Assembly (NCBI GenBank): GCA_963678205.1
Contig: OY782760.1
Location: 496,001 to 560,000, forward strand
Direction: 5' to 3'
From: G963556115 sp963678205
GTDB taxonomy: Bacteria > Planctomycetota > SZUA-567
DNA length: 64,000 nt
Shown: one piece after another, positions 1 to 9,804 of the stretch
Numbering within the stretch: the first letter of the stretch is position 1
Layout: the number at the start of each line of letters is the position of its first letter
Translations under genes and position numbers: made by a program
Notes under the pieces: generated by a model
Database searches by the model: none
What the model saw: the letters and a program-made list of their open reading frames with translations, nothing else
What the model was told of the DNA's origin: nothing

Positions 1-513
1 TTCACCCATCAAAACAATTGGTGTCGCCGGAACTTTATGAGTTTGAACTAATGTTAGAATTTCAAAAAATTCATCCAATGTTCCAAAGCCACCCGGCATT
101 ACAACTACTGCGCAAGAATACTTTAAAAACATTACTTTTCTTACAAAGAAATATCTAAAATTAATACCGTGTTGAACGTATGAATTCCCTGTTTGCTCAA
201 AAGGCAAATCAATATTAAGCCCAACAGTAGTTCCAACTCCACTCTCATTAGCACCTCTATTTGCTGCTTCCATAATACCAGGACCACCGCCAGTAATGAT
301 ATCAAATCCCGCTAAAGAGAGGTTATTGGCAACATCTCTAGCTAATTCATAAAATTTAGTCCCTTCTTTAATTCTTGCCGAACCAAAAATACTTACACCC
401 TTCTCTACCTCAGACATATGTTCGAACCCTTCTACAAATTCAGACATTATTCTGAATAATCTCCAAGGATCCATATTTCTAAAATCTTCTTTACTATAAT
501 CAAAAGCTCTCAT
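1..513 (-). CDS. LOG-family nucleotide phosphoribohydrolase, 3' end outside window
   Basis: Reading the minus strand from the ATG at 513 gives 171 residues open to the window edge, so the C-terminus is missing. Two signature stretches of the LOG (Lonely Guy, TIGR00730-type) family are visible: GGGPGIMEAANRG at residues 75-87 and PGGFGTLDE at 140-148. These form the nucleotide-binding Rossmann site and the catalytic Arg/Glu pair. Known members cleave nucleoside 5'-monophosphates to a free base and ribose 5-phosphate; the bacterial role is often unclear. An AAAAGG ribosome site lies about 6 bases before the ATG. The gene follows the RND operon on the same strand after a gap of about 35 bases, so it may be co-transcribed. 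Confidence 0.85.
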   Translation of the reverse strand, partial: MRAFDYSKEDFRNMDPWRLFRIMSEFVEGFEHMSEVEKGVSIFGSARIKEGTKFYELARDVANNLSLAGFDIITGGGPGIMEAANRGANESGVGTTVGLNIDLPFEQTGNSYVQHGINFRYFFVRKVMFLKYSCAVVVMPGGFGTLDEFFEILTLVQTHKVPATPIVLMGE

Positions 514-547
514 AACTACCTTTTCTAAACAAAATCCCTACAATTTC

Positions 548-3500
548 CTACTCATATTTTTTTGCATTAAAGAACACAGCATAAATAACTGGACAAATTA
601 AAAGAGTAAGAATTGTCGCAAAAGACAAACCAAATACAATAGTAACCGCCATACCCTGAAAGAATGGATCTGTAAGAAGTGGTATCATACCCATAACAGT
701 TGTAGAAGCACCAAGTGCAACTGGTCTGACGCGACTTACTCCAGAATCAAGTATAGCCTGATAAATAGTTTTCCCCGCAGCTCTGTCCTGATCTATCTGA
801 TCCACCAGCACAATTGCATTTTTAATCATCATACCAGAAAGACTTAAAAATCCAAGCAAAGACATAAAACCAAACGGTATATGAGTTACTAGCAACCCTA
901 CAGTCACTCCAATCACCGCAAGAGGTACTGTTAAATAGATTACAAGCGCTTGTTTTACTGCATCATATAGAATTATAACTATCATACCCATCAACAAAAA
1001 ACTTATAGGAAGCGTTTTCATAAGGCCAGCGTTTGCATCATTTGAACTCTCATACTGTCCACCCCATTCCAATGAATAATTTTGCGGAAGCTTAATAGCC
1101 TCAACATCTGCCTTCATTTTTGCGAGCAAGTCTGGCCCCGTAACCCCATCAATCGGCTCACACTGAGCAGTCATGCACCTCATACCGTATCTTCTATATA
1201 TCAAAGTATCCTGCCACTCTGTCTCAAATCCGGACACAATCTGCTGAATCGGAACATTTCTATTAGCTTGATTACTCCAGACCGTGGTAAAATACATATC
1301 ATCAATACTATTTCTATCCTCTAAAGTTGGTCTGACTATTATTGGTATCAGATTATTTTTTTCCCTATAAAGCCCTGCATTCTGTCCGACAAAGGTCATC
1401 TGCAATGCATTAGCCATTTCATTTCTAGTAATTCCTGCAAACCTAGCTCTAGCTTCAGAGAATACCGGTTTTGCTACCTTTTCCCTAGTTCTCCAGTTAT
1501 TCTTTATAGAGCGCGCTTGAGGTATCTTATGCATAATTGCAATAGCCTGCTGCGTCAAATTACGGAGTACATTAGCGTCTTCGCCGAAGAAACGAGCTTC
1601 AATAGTAGCATCATATGATGCCCCCATTTTGAATTTCATAACACTGGCCATAACATTTGGATAATTATCTGTTAAATATTTATTTATAGCTGGTCCTAAA
1701 TGATCGATAACCTCTTGGTTCAATTCCTTGAGCTCAACCAATATAAAACCATAGCTTGTATTTGCTGTTTGAGGAGAATAAGTCAATGTAAATCTCGGTG
1801 CCCCTGAACCGGCGTAAGTAGAGACAAAACGAATATCTGAAAATCTTTTTTTACCTGTCTTCTCGTCAATCCCTGTAAGATAGGCTGCAACCTCCTTTAT
1901 ATGCTTGTCAACAACTCTAATATCTGTACCCTGTGGTTCCCAGAAATCAATATAGACTCTTGGTGAATCTGACTCAGGAAAGAATGATCGCTTAACAAAA
2001 TTAAAACCATATCCAGCTACAGCCAATAGTCCTACCATAACTAATAACACCAACCAACGATAATGCAATAATCCCGCAAGAAGTTTTTTATAAAATCGAT
2101 AAAATACTGTATCATAAGGATCTTTTGCGTCTATACCTTTATCAGTATTCAAATTACCTTTAAATATCCAGAATCCGAGTAGCGGCACAACCGTAATTGC
2201 CATAACCCAGCTCCAGAGCATAGAATAAAAGATAACCCAGAACAGTGACCCACAATATTCACCTGTAGAATCTGGAGATAACCCGATTGCAGAAAAAGCA
2301 AGAATACCTACAATTGTGCCTGCAAGTAATGGCAAAGTTGTCTGCTTTACAATCGTTCCGGCCGCTTTTATTTTATCCATTCCTCTTTGTATATTTATCA
2401 GCATACCATCTGCGATTACAATCCCATTATCTACCAGCATACCCAGAGCAATAATCAGTGCTCCAAGAGATATTCTTTGTAGCGTAATCTCCTGAATATA
2501 CATGCACACAAAAGTCGCAGCCACAATAAACAGCAGCAAAGCGCCAATAATCATACCGCTTCTTAATCCCATAAAAATTAATAGTACTAGTATAACAATT
2601 GCGACCGACTCCCCAAGGTTGACAATAAAGTCATTGATCGATTTTTTTACTGCATCCCCCTGAAAAACAATTGGACGCAACTCCATCCCAATTGGTCGAA
2701 TATCTTCAAGCCTCTTGAGCTCTTTCTTAATTGCTTCACCCATATTTACAACATTGGCATCATCTCTAGGGGCAATACATAACCCCAGACATGATGTACC
2801 TACATAGCTGTCATTATCCTCATGTCCTGAGAAACTCATCATAGCTGAGGATGGTTCAACATAACCGCGTTTTACTGTAGCCACATCACCAATTCTAAAA
2901 TTAGTACCTGACGCTTCATCTCTAATCATCAAGTCAGCAATTGAATCCACACTAGTAAATTCACCCGTAGGAAATATCCAGACATAATCTGTATCTACCA
3001 TAACCTGTCCAGACTGAGTGACAAGATTCTGATCTGTCACTGCCTGTATAAGCTTTTCAGGGGAGTAGTTTAGCTCTGTAAGCTTTGATCTCGAGACTTC
3101 TAAATATATTGCTTCCTGTTGCGTGCCCCAGTAAGTAACTTTAGCAACACCAGGCACACGCAATAAACGCTTACGCAAATAATCTGCATAGTCCTTCATT
3201 TCACGCCAGGTATATCCTTCACCAAGTATCGCATACATTACACCATACACATCGCCAAAATCATCATTTATTATTGGCTCCTGACATCCTGGTGGTAATT
3301 GATCTTGATTGTCACGTATTTTATGCCTGAGCTGATCCCAAATCTGCTTCAACCGATAACCACTGAATTTGTCCTGTATCTGAGCATCAATAATTGAAAG
3401 CCCTGGCAACGAAATAGACTTTGGAATTCGCTTCAACTCCTTAAGCTCCTGAACCGCATCTTCAAGAGTATTGGTTACCTCCTGCTCTACTTCATAAGCT

Positions 3501-3664
3501 GTAGCCCCAGGATACCGGGTATATATCATTGCATCCTTGATAGTATAGACGGGATCTTCCAGCCAACCCAGCTTCCAATAACTAATATATCCTACCCCAG
3601 ATAATACCAGTATAAAGAGTACTGTCGTAACAGCTCTCTTTATTGCGGATTCTGCAATATTCAT
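548..3664 (-). CDS. RND-family efflux permease (AcrB/HAE1-like inner-membrane pump)
   Basis: The protein has 1038 residues, the normal length for a drug or lipid exporting RND pump. It has one N-terminal membrane segment, a large periplasmic domain, a membrane block near residues 340-540, a second periplasmic domain and a last membrane block near 860-1030. In the fourth membrane helix the proton-relay motif reads LVDNGIV near residue 405, so one of AcrB's two aspartates is Asn, as in many HAE1 relatives. Known members are proton-driven trimers that export hydrophobic compounds with an adaptor and a TolC-type channel. The start overlaps the adaptor's stop by 4 bases (ATGA), with GGAGG ahead of it, indicating translational coupling. 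No TolC gene is next to it; the substrate cannot be told. Confidence 0.93.
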   Translation of the reverse strand: MNIAESAIKRAVTTVLFILVLSGVGYISYWKLGWLEDPVYTIKDAMIYTRYPGATAYEVEQEVTNTLEDAVQELKELKRIPKSISLPGLSIIDAQIQDKFSGYRLKQIWDQLRHKIRDNQDQLPPGCQEPIINDDFGDVYGVMYAILGEGYTWREMKDYADYLRKRLLRVPGVAKVTYWGTQQEAIYLEVSRSKLTELNYSPEKLIQAVTDQNLVTQSGQVMVDTDYVWIFPTGEFTSVDSIADLMIRDEASGTNFRIGDVATVKRGYVEPSSAMMSFSGHEDNDSYVGTSCLGLCIAPRDDANVVNMGEAIKKELKRLEDIRPIGMELRPIVFQGDAVKKSINDFIVNLGESVAIVILVLLIFMGLRSGMIIGALLLFIVAATFVCMYIQEITLQRISLGALIIALGMLVDNGIVIADGMLINIQRGMDKIKAAGTIVKQTTLPLLAGTIVGILAFSAIGLSPDSTGEYCGSLFWVIFYSMLWSWVMAITVVPLLGFWIFKGNLNTDKGIDAKDPYDTVFYRFYKKLLAGLLHYRWLVLLVMVGLLAVAGYGFNFVKRSFFPESDSPRVYIDFWEPQGTDIRVVDKHIKEVAAYLTGIDEKTGKKRFSDIRFVSTYAGSGAPRFTLTYSPQTANTSYGFILVELKELNQEVIDHLGPAINKYLTDNYPNVMASVMKFKMGASYDATIEARFFGEDANVLRNLTQQAIAIMHKIPQARSIKNNWRTREKVAKPVFSEARARFAGITRNEMANALQMTFVGQNAGLYREKNNLIPIIVRPTLEDRNSIDDMYFTTVWSNQANRNVPIQQIVSGFETEWQDTLIYRRYGMRCMTAQCEPIDGVTGPDLLAKMKADVEAIKLPQNYSLEWGGQYESSNDANAGLMKTLPISFLLMGMIVIILYDAVKQALVIYLTVPLAVIGVTVGLLVTHIPFGFMSLLGFLSLSGMMIKNAIVLVDQIDQDRAAGKTIYQAILDSGVSRVRPVALGASTTVMGMIPLLTDPFFQGMAVTIVFGLSFATILTLLICPVIYAVFFNAKKYE

Positions 3665-4965
3665 TTACTATCCTCCGGCATTATCTGCATTGCCTCGTTA
3701 TTATTATTTTTTCCTTCATCACTCTCATTTTTAGCAATATTTGATTTTAAAAATGAGGGCAAATCTTTAACCTTCATGCCATCCTGAAGTTTTGTAGCTC
3801 CAGCAATTACCACCCTATCACCATCATTAAGAATTCCTTTCACAACAATAGAGTCGCCTGTCATCGCCCCTACATCTACCTTTTTTTCATGAACGGTCCA
3901 TGGAGTTTTAGTCTGATCAACAAGGAAGACACTTGGTTTATTCTCACCACCAATGCTATTTACGGCCCACACAGGTAATATGAATTCCGGCACATTATCC
4001 CCTTGAGGTTTTATCATCATTGTTATATTCGCTGTCATACCCGGTAGGATTGTCACGCTACTATCAGTAGGGTTCGTTTCCATATAAAATCTCATAACAT
4101 AAGTTCTTGTACTACTGCTCGCTTCCGCAGTAAATTCTTTTATTTTTAAAGGTATTTTAACCGCGGGAATTGCTTCATACGTTGCGTATATCTCAATATT
4201 TTCAGCGTTTGTCGCTCTGGCTACTAACCATTCAGGAATATCTGCTTCGATTTCCAGAGTTGTCAAATCTTGTAAGCTTATTATTGGCTGACCAGCAGTT
4301 ACTACTTGATAATTATCAACATATCTGACAGCAACAATTCCCTTGAATGGCGCATGAAGGACAGTATCATTGCGTGCTTTCTGAGCAATTTCCAAATCAG
4401 CTTCAGTGACTTTAAATCTTGCAACAGCTTCATCAAGTTTACTCTTTGGGTCAACAGCCGCATCATATAATTTTTGAACTCGAGCCAGTTGAGCCTGCAT
4501 ATTTACATAATTTGCATTAGCCGCATTTAAATCATTCTGAAAATCCCGAGGATCAAGCGCCCCAATGACATCACCTTTATCTATTGTCATGCCTGCTTTA
4601 ATAGGGAGTTGATTCAATGTGCCACTGACATTAAAACCTATATCAACCTGCCTGAAAGCTTTAGTCGTACCTGCATACTGCATTTCAAAGTTACCTCTTA
4701 GCCTTTTTACAAGTTCTGTTTTTACTGGATAAACTATCTCTGCAACTTGCTCAGGCTTACTTCTTCTAGCTTTTACCCTCTTAGCAATATCAAAAAATAG
4801 GAAGACAACAATAATTAACAAAAATAGCCTAAACCACGGAATTTTCCTTTTTTTTGGCGTATTTTGTACCCCATTTGTTTCAGAATCTACATTCATGCTA
4901 TTTACAGCATCAGTCGAAACAGTTTCAACTTTCACAGGAGTATTATTGCTATTTTCAGTGTCCAT
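3661..4965 (-). CDS. RND periplasmic adaptor (HlyD/AcrA-like membrane fusion protein)
   Basis: A 434-residue adaptor. Residues about 40-60 form one hydrophobic anchor (WFRLFLLIIVVFLFFDIA) after a polar Ser/Asn/Thr-rich start, so it is probably membrane-anchored rather than a lipoprotein. A biotinyl-lipoyl-like half, a helical hairpin (about 150-210, with ANANYVNMQAQLARVQKLYD), the second lipoyl half (VLHAPFKGIVAVRYVD) and beta-barrel regions follow. The C-terminus is a polar Asn/Glu tail. I chose the ATG at 4965 because GAGGAG lies 8 bases before it; the GTG two codons upstream is too close to that site. It precedes and overlaps the permease gene, forming a two-gene operon that bridges the pump to an outer-membrane channel encoded elsewhere. 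Confidence 0.9.
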   Translation of the reverse strand: MDTENSNNTPVKVETVSTDAVNSMNVDSETNGVQNTPKKRKIPWFRLFLLIIVVFLFFDIAKRVKARRSKPEQVAEIVYPVKTELVKRLRGNFEMQYAGTTKAFRQVDIGFNVSGTLNQLPIKAGMTIDKGDVIGALDPRDFQNDLNAANANYVNMQAQLARVQKLYDAAVDPKSKLDEAVARFKVTEADLEIAQKARNDTVLHAPFKGIVAVRYVDNYQVVTAGQPIISLQDLTTLEIEADIPEWLVARATNAENIEIYATYEAIPAVKIPLKIKEFTAEASSSTRTYVMRFYMETNPTDSSVTILPGMTANITMMIKPQGDNVPEFILPVWAVNSIGGENKPSVFLVDQTKTPWTVHEKKVDVGAMTGDSIVVKGILNDGDRVVIAGATKLQDGMKVKDLPSFLKSNIAKNESDEGKNNNNEAMQIMPEDSK

Positions 4966-5205
4966 TACCACATCTCCTCACTTGTATTTTAAAGTGCTTA
5001 CAAATAATTATTAATTATAATTCTATAACTGAAAAATTTTTTTGTCAAATAAAACAAATATTCATATTTTATTTTACTGAAGTTACCATTACCTTTTATT
5101 ATTTTATTTTTATTTCTATGTAAAAAATCGCATTGTAACTCAAAACAATTGAATATTCTTAAACAAGACACGCGAAAAACAAATATTTAAGAGATAAAAC
5201 AAAAA

Positions 5206-5241
5206 AGCAAAGACAGCGTAATAAATATTGCTGTCTTTGCT
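5206..5241 (-). terminator. Rho-independent terminator after the D-lyxose isomerase gene
   Basis: Perfect 12-base inverted repeat (AGCAAAGACAGC at 5206-5217 against GCTGTCTTTGCT at 5230-5241) with a 12-base loop. Read on the minus strand it is followed by TTTTTTGTTTT. It lies about 30 bases past the isomerase stop and ends the sugar operon. The rest of the gap from 4966 to 5205 holds no other structure I can name beyond the presumed promoter of the RND operon. Confidence 0.85.
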
Positions 5242-5272
5242 CTTTTGTGCTTTGGCTACTCTTTTGAATAAA

Positions 5273-5944
5273 TTAATACTCTGTTATAAGCAGATGATCT
5301 GCTGGCTCATCTTCATCAATATCAGGGAACCTTGGCTGCTTATCATAAAAATTATTATCAATAGTATCATCATTTACAGAACTTACTTCTCCAAGAAGAA
5401 CTGCTCCAGTCCCCTTTTCAGCCCAGAAACAGTGATATACTTTTGGTTCAATAGTAATGCTCTCACCTGGTTTGATACATATTTCTTCACCAGCTTCAAC
5501 AGTACAACGCCTTCCATCAATACTTACTTCTACTGGTGTATCAAGTTTATTCTCATTCTCGTCAGAATTCCATACACATGTAATCAAATTGCCGCCACCT
5601 CTATTGATTATGTCTTCCATCTTTGACCAGTGAAAGTGTGTTGGAGTCAACTGATTATCAAATGAAACCAAGAGTTTCTCCGCATATGGCTTTTTATATA
5701 CTTCTTTTGATTTTTGATTACCATTACGCAACACCAACATTACTAAACCCTGCTTTGTAAAGTCTCCACTACCAAAATCCGTAATATCCCAACCCAACAT
5801 ATTATCTTTCAATTCCTTATAATCATTTTGTTTTGCTTTCCAGTCATCTGGAGAAAAATACATAAATGGTGGAAGTTTAAAATTCAAGCTTTCAGCTAAA
5901 GCGAGAGAATCCTTCATAATCTTATTAATTTCTGATCTTTTCAT
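5273..5944 (-). CDS. D-lyxose isomerase (D-lyxose ketol-isomerase, cupin fold)
   Basis: The 223-residue protein matches the D-lyxose isomerase family (PF07385, DUF1498) in length and sequence. The cupin metal site is visible as H103, H105 and E110 in THFHWSKME and H171 in VYHCFW, the same numbering I recall for the E. coli O157 enzyme. Known members interconvert D-lyxose and D-xylulose, and more weakly D-mannose and D-fructose, with Mn2+. The gene is last in a run with a ribose-type ABC importer, separated from the permease by 82 bases and followed by a terminator. The inference is that the importer brings in the pentose or hexose isomerised here. No kinase gene is in the window. An AAGAAGG site precedes the ATG. 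Confidence 0.9.
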   Translation of the reverse strand: MKRSEINKIMKDSLALAESLNFKLPPFMYFSPDDWKAKQNDYKELKDNMLGWDITDFGSGDFTKQGLVMLVLRNGNQKSKEVYKKPYAEKLLVSFDNQLTPTHFHWSKMEDIINRGGGNLITCVWNSDENENKLDTPVEVSIDGRRCTVEAGEEICIKPGESITIEPKVYHCFWAEKGTGAVLLGEVSSVNDDTIDNNFYDKQPRFPDIDEDEPADHLLITEY

Positions 5945-6026
5945 TTAGCGCCTTCTTTCATTAAAGCTATTCAAGTTATAAATATATTACCAATTCATTT
6001 ATTTTTTTATTTTCTAAAGAAAATAA

Positions 6027-6974
6027 TTAAGACTTGCGTTGCAGCATATACTTATCAAATGCAACAGCAAGAATTAGGACCAAACCTTTGACAAACTGCT
6101 GAACATAATCATTGATTGACATCATAATCATACCATTGGACAACACGCCCATAAGCAATACACCAAAGATTACAAAGCGTAATTTACCTTCTCCTCCACT
6201 GATGCTTACTCCCCCAAGTACTGAAGCAGTAATAACATCCATTTCATACCCTGTCCCAGCGTTTGGCTGTCCGCTACTGATTCTGGCAAGTAAAATAAGA
6301 CCTGCGAGCCCAGACAACATACCACTCAAGCTATATACCGCATACTTCACTTTAGCAATACTTACACCAGCAAGCCTTGATGCCTCTTCATTGCCACCAA
6401 CACCATAAATATAACGTCCAAAACGAGTTTTGCTCAAGAATATCATCCCTAGTATAAAAGTAATAACCATGAATATTACTGGAATTGGAATTACCCAAAT
6501 ATACCCTTGACCAAGTACCGAAAACGCTCTACCAAAGCCAAATACTGGAAGACCACCTGTTACAATATACGCCAAACCACGTAATGAAGTCATACTTCCA
6601 AGTGTTGCAATAAGTGGTGGAATCTTAAAAACATTGATAAAAATACCATTTATAAAACCAAACGCTGCACATATAATAAGCATAATAATACATGCCAAAA
6701 CTGGATGAAATCCCAGAAGCATTAGTTTTGCAGCACCAACACCACTCACCCCTATCATTGCACCCACCGAAAGGTCGATACCTGCAGTGATAAGAACCAT
6801 TGTCATGCCTACAGCACTAATACCAACAATTGATACCTGGCGTAAAACATTAAACAAATTCATTGATGAGAAGAAATTTCTGGTTGTAATGCTGAAAAAT
6901 ATAATCAACAATACAAGAATACATATAATACCATAGTTGGAAATAAACTTCCTTATATTACTTTCCTTGATCAT
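6027..6974 (-). CDS. Sugar ABC transporter permease (RbsC-like)
   Basis: 315 residues, almost entirely hydrophobic, with eight or more predicted membrane spans. Typical RbsC/BPD_transp_2 stretches are present (GMTMVLITAGIDLSVGAM near residues 57-74; VLGGVSISGGEGK near 255). It forms the membrane channel of a ribose-type (CUT2) importer with the ATPase and binding protein encoded just upstream. The ATPase stop and this ATG are one base apart and AGGAC precedes the start, so the two are translated together. The exact sugar is not readable; the downstream lyxose isomerase suggests lyxose or a related aldose. Confidence 0.92.
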   Translation of the reverse strand: MIKESNIRKFISNYGIICILVLLIIFFSITTRNFFSSMNLFNVLRQVSIVGISAVGMTMVLITAGIDLSVGAMIGVSGVGAAKLMLLGFHPVLACIIMLIICAAFGFINGIFINVFKIPPLIATLGSMTSLRGLAYIVTGGLPVFGFGRAFSVLGQGYIWVIPIPVIFMVITFILGMIFLSKTRFGRYIYGVGGNEEASRLAGVSIAKVKYAVYSLSGMLSGLAGLILLARISSGQPNAGTGYEMDVITASVLGGVSISGGEGKLRFVIFGVLLMGVLSNGMIMMSINDYVQQFVKGLVLILAVAFDKYMLQRKS

Positions 6975-6975
6975 T

Positions 6976-8466
6976 TTAGTCCTTTTTCCCTAGCGAAGCA
7001 CAGCGTAAAACATTCTCCTGTGTAAATTCGTCTTCATATAATTCTGCAACAATTGCACCTTCTTTCATAACAAGAATTCTGTCACTCAACCCAAGTAATT
7101 CCGGCATTTCAGAAGATATCATTAATATACTCTTACCATTTTCTGTCAATTCACGCATGAGTCTGTATATTTCTTCTTTTGCACCTACATCAATACCTCT
7201 AATTGGTTCATCAAAAATTAATACATCACACTTCGTAGCTAAAACTTTTGCAATTGCCACTTTTTGTTGATTACCACCACTGAGATTCTTTACCAACAAA
7301 TTAAGGTTTGGTGCTTTAATTCGTAAACTGTCTTTATAACCCTGACACATTTCTTTTTCTTCTTTTTCATTAATAAAGAAGCGTTTTGAAATTTTCTTTA
7401 ACACACTATATGAAATATTGGTAAATATTGGCAATTCAAGGAGTACACCTTGATTTTTTCTATCTTCAGGGATTAGCCCTATTCCTGTCTCAATTGCTTG
7501 CAAAGGACTTGAAATCAATACTTTCTCACCGTTGAGAATAACTTCACCTGCTTCAATCTCATCAGCACCATAAATTGCACGAGCTACTTCTGTCCGCCCT
7601 GCTCCTACTAATCCACCAAGACCAAGTATCTCACCTTTTTTCAATTCAAAAGAAACATTATTAAGTTTTTTATTACAAAGATTCTTTACCTTCAGTACTG
7701 TTTCGCCAATATGAGAACTACGCGGCGGAAACAACATATCTATCTCTCTACCAACCATCCATGAAATCAGTTCTTGCTCATTTGTATTCTTGGTTTCACT
7801 CGAAGTAATATAGCATCCATCACGTAATACTGTCACCCGATCACAAAGATAAAAAACCTCTTCCAATCTATGAGAGATATAAATTATAGTTACACCTTTT
7901 TTCTTTAGATGCTCTACAATTTTATATAAGAAATCACGCTCACTATTAGTCAATGGCGCTGTCGGTTCGTCCATAATCAACAGTTGTGTCTCTTTAGAAA
8001 CTGATTTAACAATTTCTATAATCTGCTGAAATGCAACACCAAGATCTGCAACTTGACTCTTAGGGTTTACATCTACCCCCATCTCTTTACAGAGCTCTAC
8101 TGTCTTTTTATTCATGAGCTCTGTATCTCTAAACATACCTTTCATCAGCTCACAGCCAAAGAAGATATTTTCTGCTACTGTTAAATATGGTATTAAATTA
8201 AATTCCTGATAAATAGCAGATATTCCATCATGCAAAGCAGTTGACGGAGTCATCATGTTATGCCAGTTGCCTTTATACATGATTCTGCCTTCAGATGGCT
8301 CGATAGCTCCTGTAAGAATCTTAATAAGTGTAGATTTCCCTGCACCATTCTCTCCTACAATCGCATGTGCTTCTCCTTTTTTTATAGAGAAGGATACATT
8401 ATTCAACGCATGTATACCGCCATACTCTTTGCTTATCTTTTCAAGTTCTAAAATTGTTTCAGACAC
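6976..8466 (-). CDS. Sugar ABC transporter ATPase with two nucleotide-binding domains (RbsA-like)
   Basis: 496 residues, the usual RbsA/MglA length, with two fused ATPase halves. The first half has a full Walker A (GENGAGKST, residues 38-46) and Walker B/MDEPTA (165-170), but its signature is degraded to LGVAFQQ (142-148) where LSxGxQQ is expected. The second half has the degenerate Walker A typical of this family (GGLVGAGRTE) and a good LSGGNQQ signature near 393. Having one catalytic and one weakened site is normal in CUT2 importers. Translation starts at a GTG with AAAGGTG 6-7 bases upstream. The gene lies between the binding-protein gene, across a 253-base gap with a strong hairpin, and the permease. 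Confidence 0.93.
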   Translation of the reverse strand: MSETILELEKISKEYGGIHALNNVSFSIKKGEAHAIVGENGAGKSTLIKILTGAIEPSEGRIMYKGNWHNMMTPSTALHDGISAIYQEFNLIPYLTVAENIFFGCELMKGMFRDTELMNKKTVELCKEMGVDVNPKSQVADLGVAFQQIIEIVKSVSKETQLLIMDEPTAPLTNSERDFLYKIVEHLKKKGVTIIYISHRLEEVFYLCDRVTVLRDGCYITSSETKNTNEQELISWMVGREIDMLFPPRSSHIGETVLKVKNLCNKKLNNVSFELKKGEILGLGGLVGAGRTEVARAIYGADEIEAGEVILNGEKVLISSPLQAIETGIGLIPEDRKNQGVLLELPIFTNISYSVLKKISKRFFINEKEEKEMCQGYKDSLRIKAPNLNLLVKNLSGGNQQKVAIAKVLATKCDVLIFDEPIRGIDVGAKEEIYRLMRELTENGKSILMISSEMPELLGLSDRILVMKEGAIVAELYEDEFTQENVLRCASLGKKD

Positions 8467-8629
8467 AACTTACACCTTTTACCTTCATTTATTATTTTTC
8501 TAATACTTTGCCTGATTACAGTAGACAATACTATGTATTCAAAGGCAAATACAGAAATTCTACGTAAGTTTACTCCAATTACTACTAACTACGATTGCCT
8601 ATACCTCAAACACCCAACGCATATCATTT

Positions 8630-8683
8630 AACTATTTTGTTCAATGCCTTAAGGCTAATAATAGCCTCAGGCATTGAATAGTT
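8630..8683 (-). promoter_or_regulatory. Long intercistronic hairpin between the binding-protein and ATPase genes
   Basis: Nested inverted repeat: AACTATT/AATAGTT outer arms (8630-8636, 8677-8683) and TCAATGCCT/AGGCATTGA with AGGCT/AGCCT inner arms, with small bulges. It begins 36 bases past the binding-protein stop and has no T-run on the minus strand, so it is better read as an mRNA-stabilising or attenuating hairpin than as a clean terminator. Binding-protein mRNA is often protected this way so that the protein is made in excess over the membrane parts. The remaining 160 bases to the ATPase start show nothing else clear. Confidence 0.6.
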
Positions 8684-8719
8684 CATTATTTTAGATATTG
8701 CTCTCTGCTTTTGTTGCTA

Positions 8720-9670
8720 CTATTTTTTAGGTGGGAATTTTCCGCTTATTACATCTTCCTGCCATACTGGAGCCATGCCAATTTCAACAATTGTCTGTTC
8801 TTTTGGCGCGCCTTCAGTTGCATATTTATACATTAGAGATGCTGCATCATAGCCAGTTTTATATGGGTACAAGTCAACAGTTGCTCTATAAACACTATTT
8901 GGTTCTTTCATCTTTGCTAGAGCTTCAGCAGTAGCATCTGCACCACCTACATACATATCAGGGGTATTTTTCTGCATTGAAAGAACTGCCTCATATCCAC
9001 CAAGAGCCCCAGAGTCATTGTTACCTGTTACTACTTTAACATTTGGGTGAGCTTGAAGAATATTCTCTACAATTCTCATGCCCATTGCTGGTGTATCACC
9101 TGCTTGTCTTGCCACAATTTTAGCCTTAGGGCAAAGTTTTTCAATTGTTTCTTGAATACCGTTACCACGTTGAATAACTGGTTCAACATTATCCTGAGAG
9201 ATAATAATTACTTCAGCTTCTCCTCCAAGTTTTTCATTGATCCATTTTGCTGCATTTGCTCCGATTATTGAGCCGTATTTATATTCATCCATTGTGAATT
9301 TTGCAGTAGCATTGTCAACTTCCTGAGCTTCAGAAATTACAATTACCCCTTGTGCCTTTGCCTGTTCAACAACAGGAATAAGTGCATTTTGATCGATAGG
9401 GCAAGTAAGAATACCGTTTATACCCTGCATCATTAGATTTTCAAAATCGCTAACCTGCTTAGCAACATCATACTTCGCATCAACTGTTACAGCTTCAACC
9501 CCAAGTTCTTTACAACGAGCTTCAAAACCCTGATTTACCGCAATAAAATATGGATTTGCAATATTTGGAATTGAAAAAGCAAAGCGTAAATTTTCCTTGG
9601 CATAAGAACTACTTACAGACATAGTGAAAGCAACAATAAATGCGGCAACCAATAATATCTTTTTCAACAT
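8720..9670 (-). CDS. Periplasmic sugar-binding protein (RbsB-like, Peripla_BP_4)
   Basis: 316 residues with an N-terminal signal peptide (MLKKILLVAAFIVAFTMSVS, then SSYA) and likely cleavage after Ala24. The mature part has the type I periplasmic binding fold: FSIPNIANPYFIAVNQGFE, a hinge-linked pair of Rossmann-like lobes, and NNDSGALGGYEAV near residue 217. It captures the sugar and delivers it to the adjacent RbsC/RbsA-like transporter. AGGAG lies 9 bases before the ATG. A TAAAGCGCTTTA palindrome about 120 bases upstream is the likely operator for the LacI-type regulator encoded next door. No lipobox Cys is present. Confidence 0.92.
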   Translation of the reverse strand: MLKKILLVAAFIVAFTMSVSSSYAKENLRFAFSIPNIANPYFIAVNQGFEARCKELGVEAVTVDAKYDVAKQVSDFENLMMQGINGILTCPIDQNALIPVVEQAKAQGVIVISEAQEVDNATAKFTMDEYKYGSIIGANAAKWINEKLGGEAEVIIISQDNVEPVIQRGNGIQETIEKLCPKAKIVARQAGDTPAMGMRIVENILQAHPNVKVVTGNNDSGALGGYEAVLSMQKNTPDMYVGGADATAEALAKMKEPNSVYRATVDLYPYKTGYDAASLMYKYATEGAPKEQTIVEIGMAPVWQEDVISGKFPPKK

Positions 9671-9792
9671 GTAACAATCTCCTAAATTATTAAATAAAAC
9701 TAAAAAACAAAATAATCACAATTAATGTGACAAACTTATAGAACAATTTACCTTACTAATTACTATTAAGCAAATATTTTATCCCATCTTCC

Positions 9793-9804
9793 TAAAGCGC
9801 TTTA
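9793..9804. promoter_or_regulatory. Operator of the LacI-type regulator upstream of the sugar-importer operon
   Basis: Perfect 12-base palindrome TAAAGCGCTTTA with the central CG typical of LacI-family operators. The same palindrome stands before the regulator gene at 11306-11319. It lies 122 bases upstream of the binding-protein start. Sequence fact: two copies, each upstream of one of the two transcription units. Inference: repression of the importer in the absence of sugar. Confidence 0.75.
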
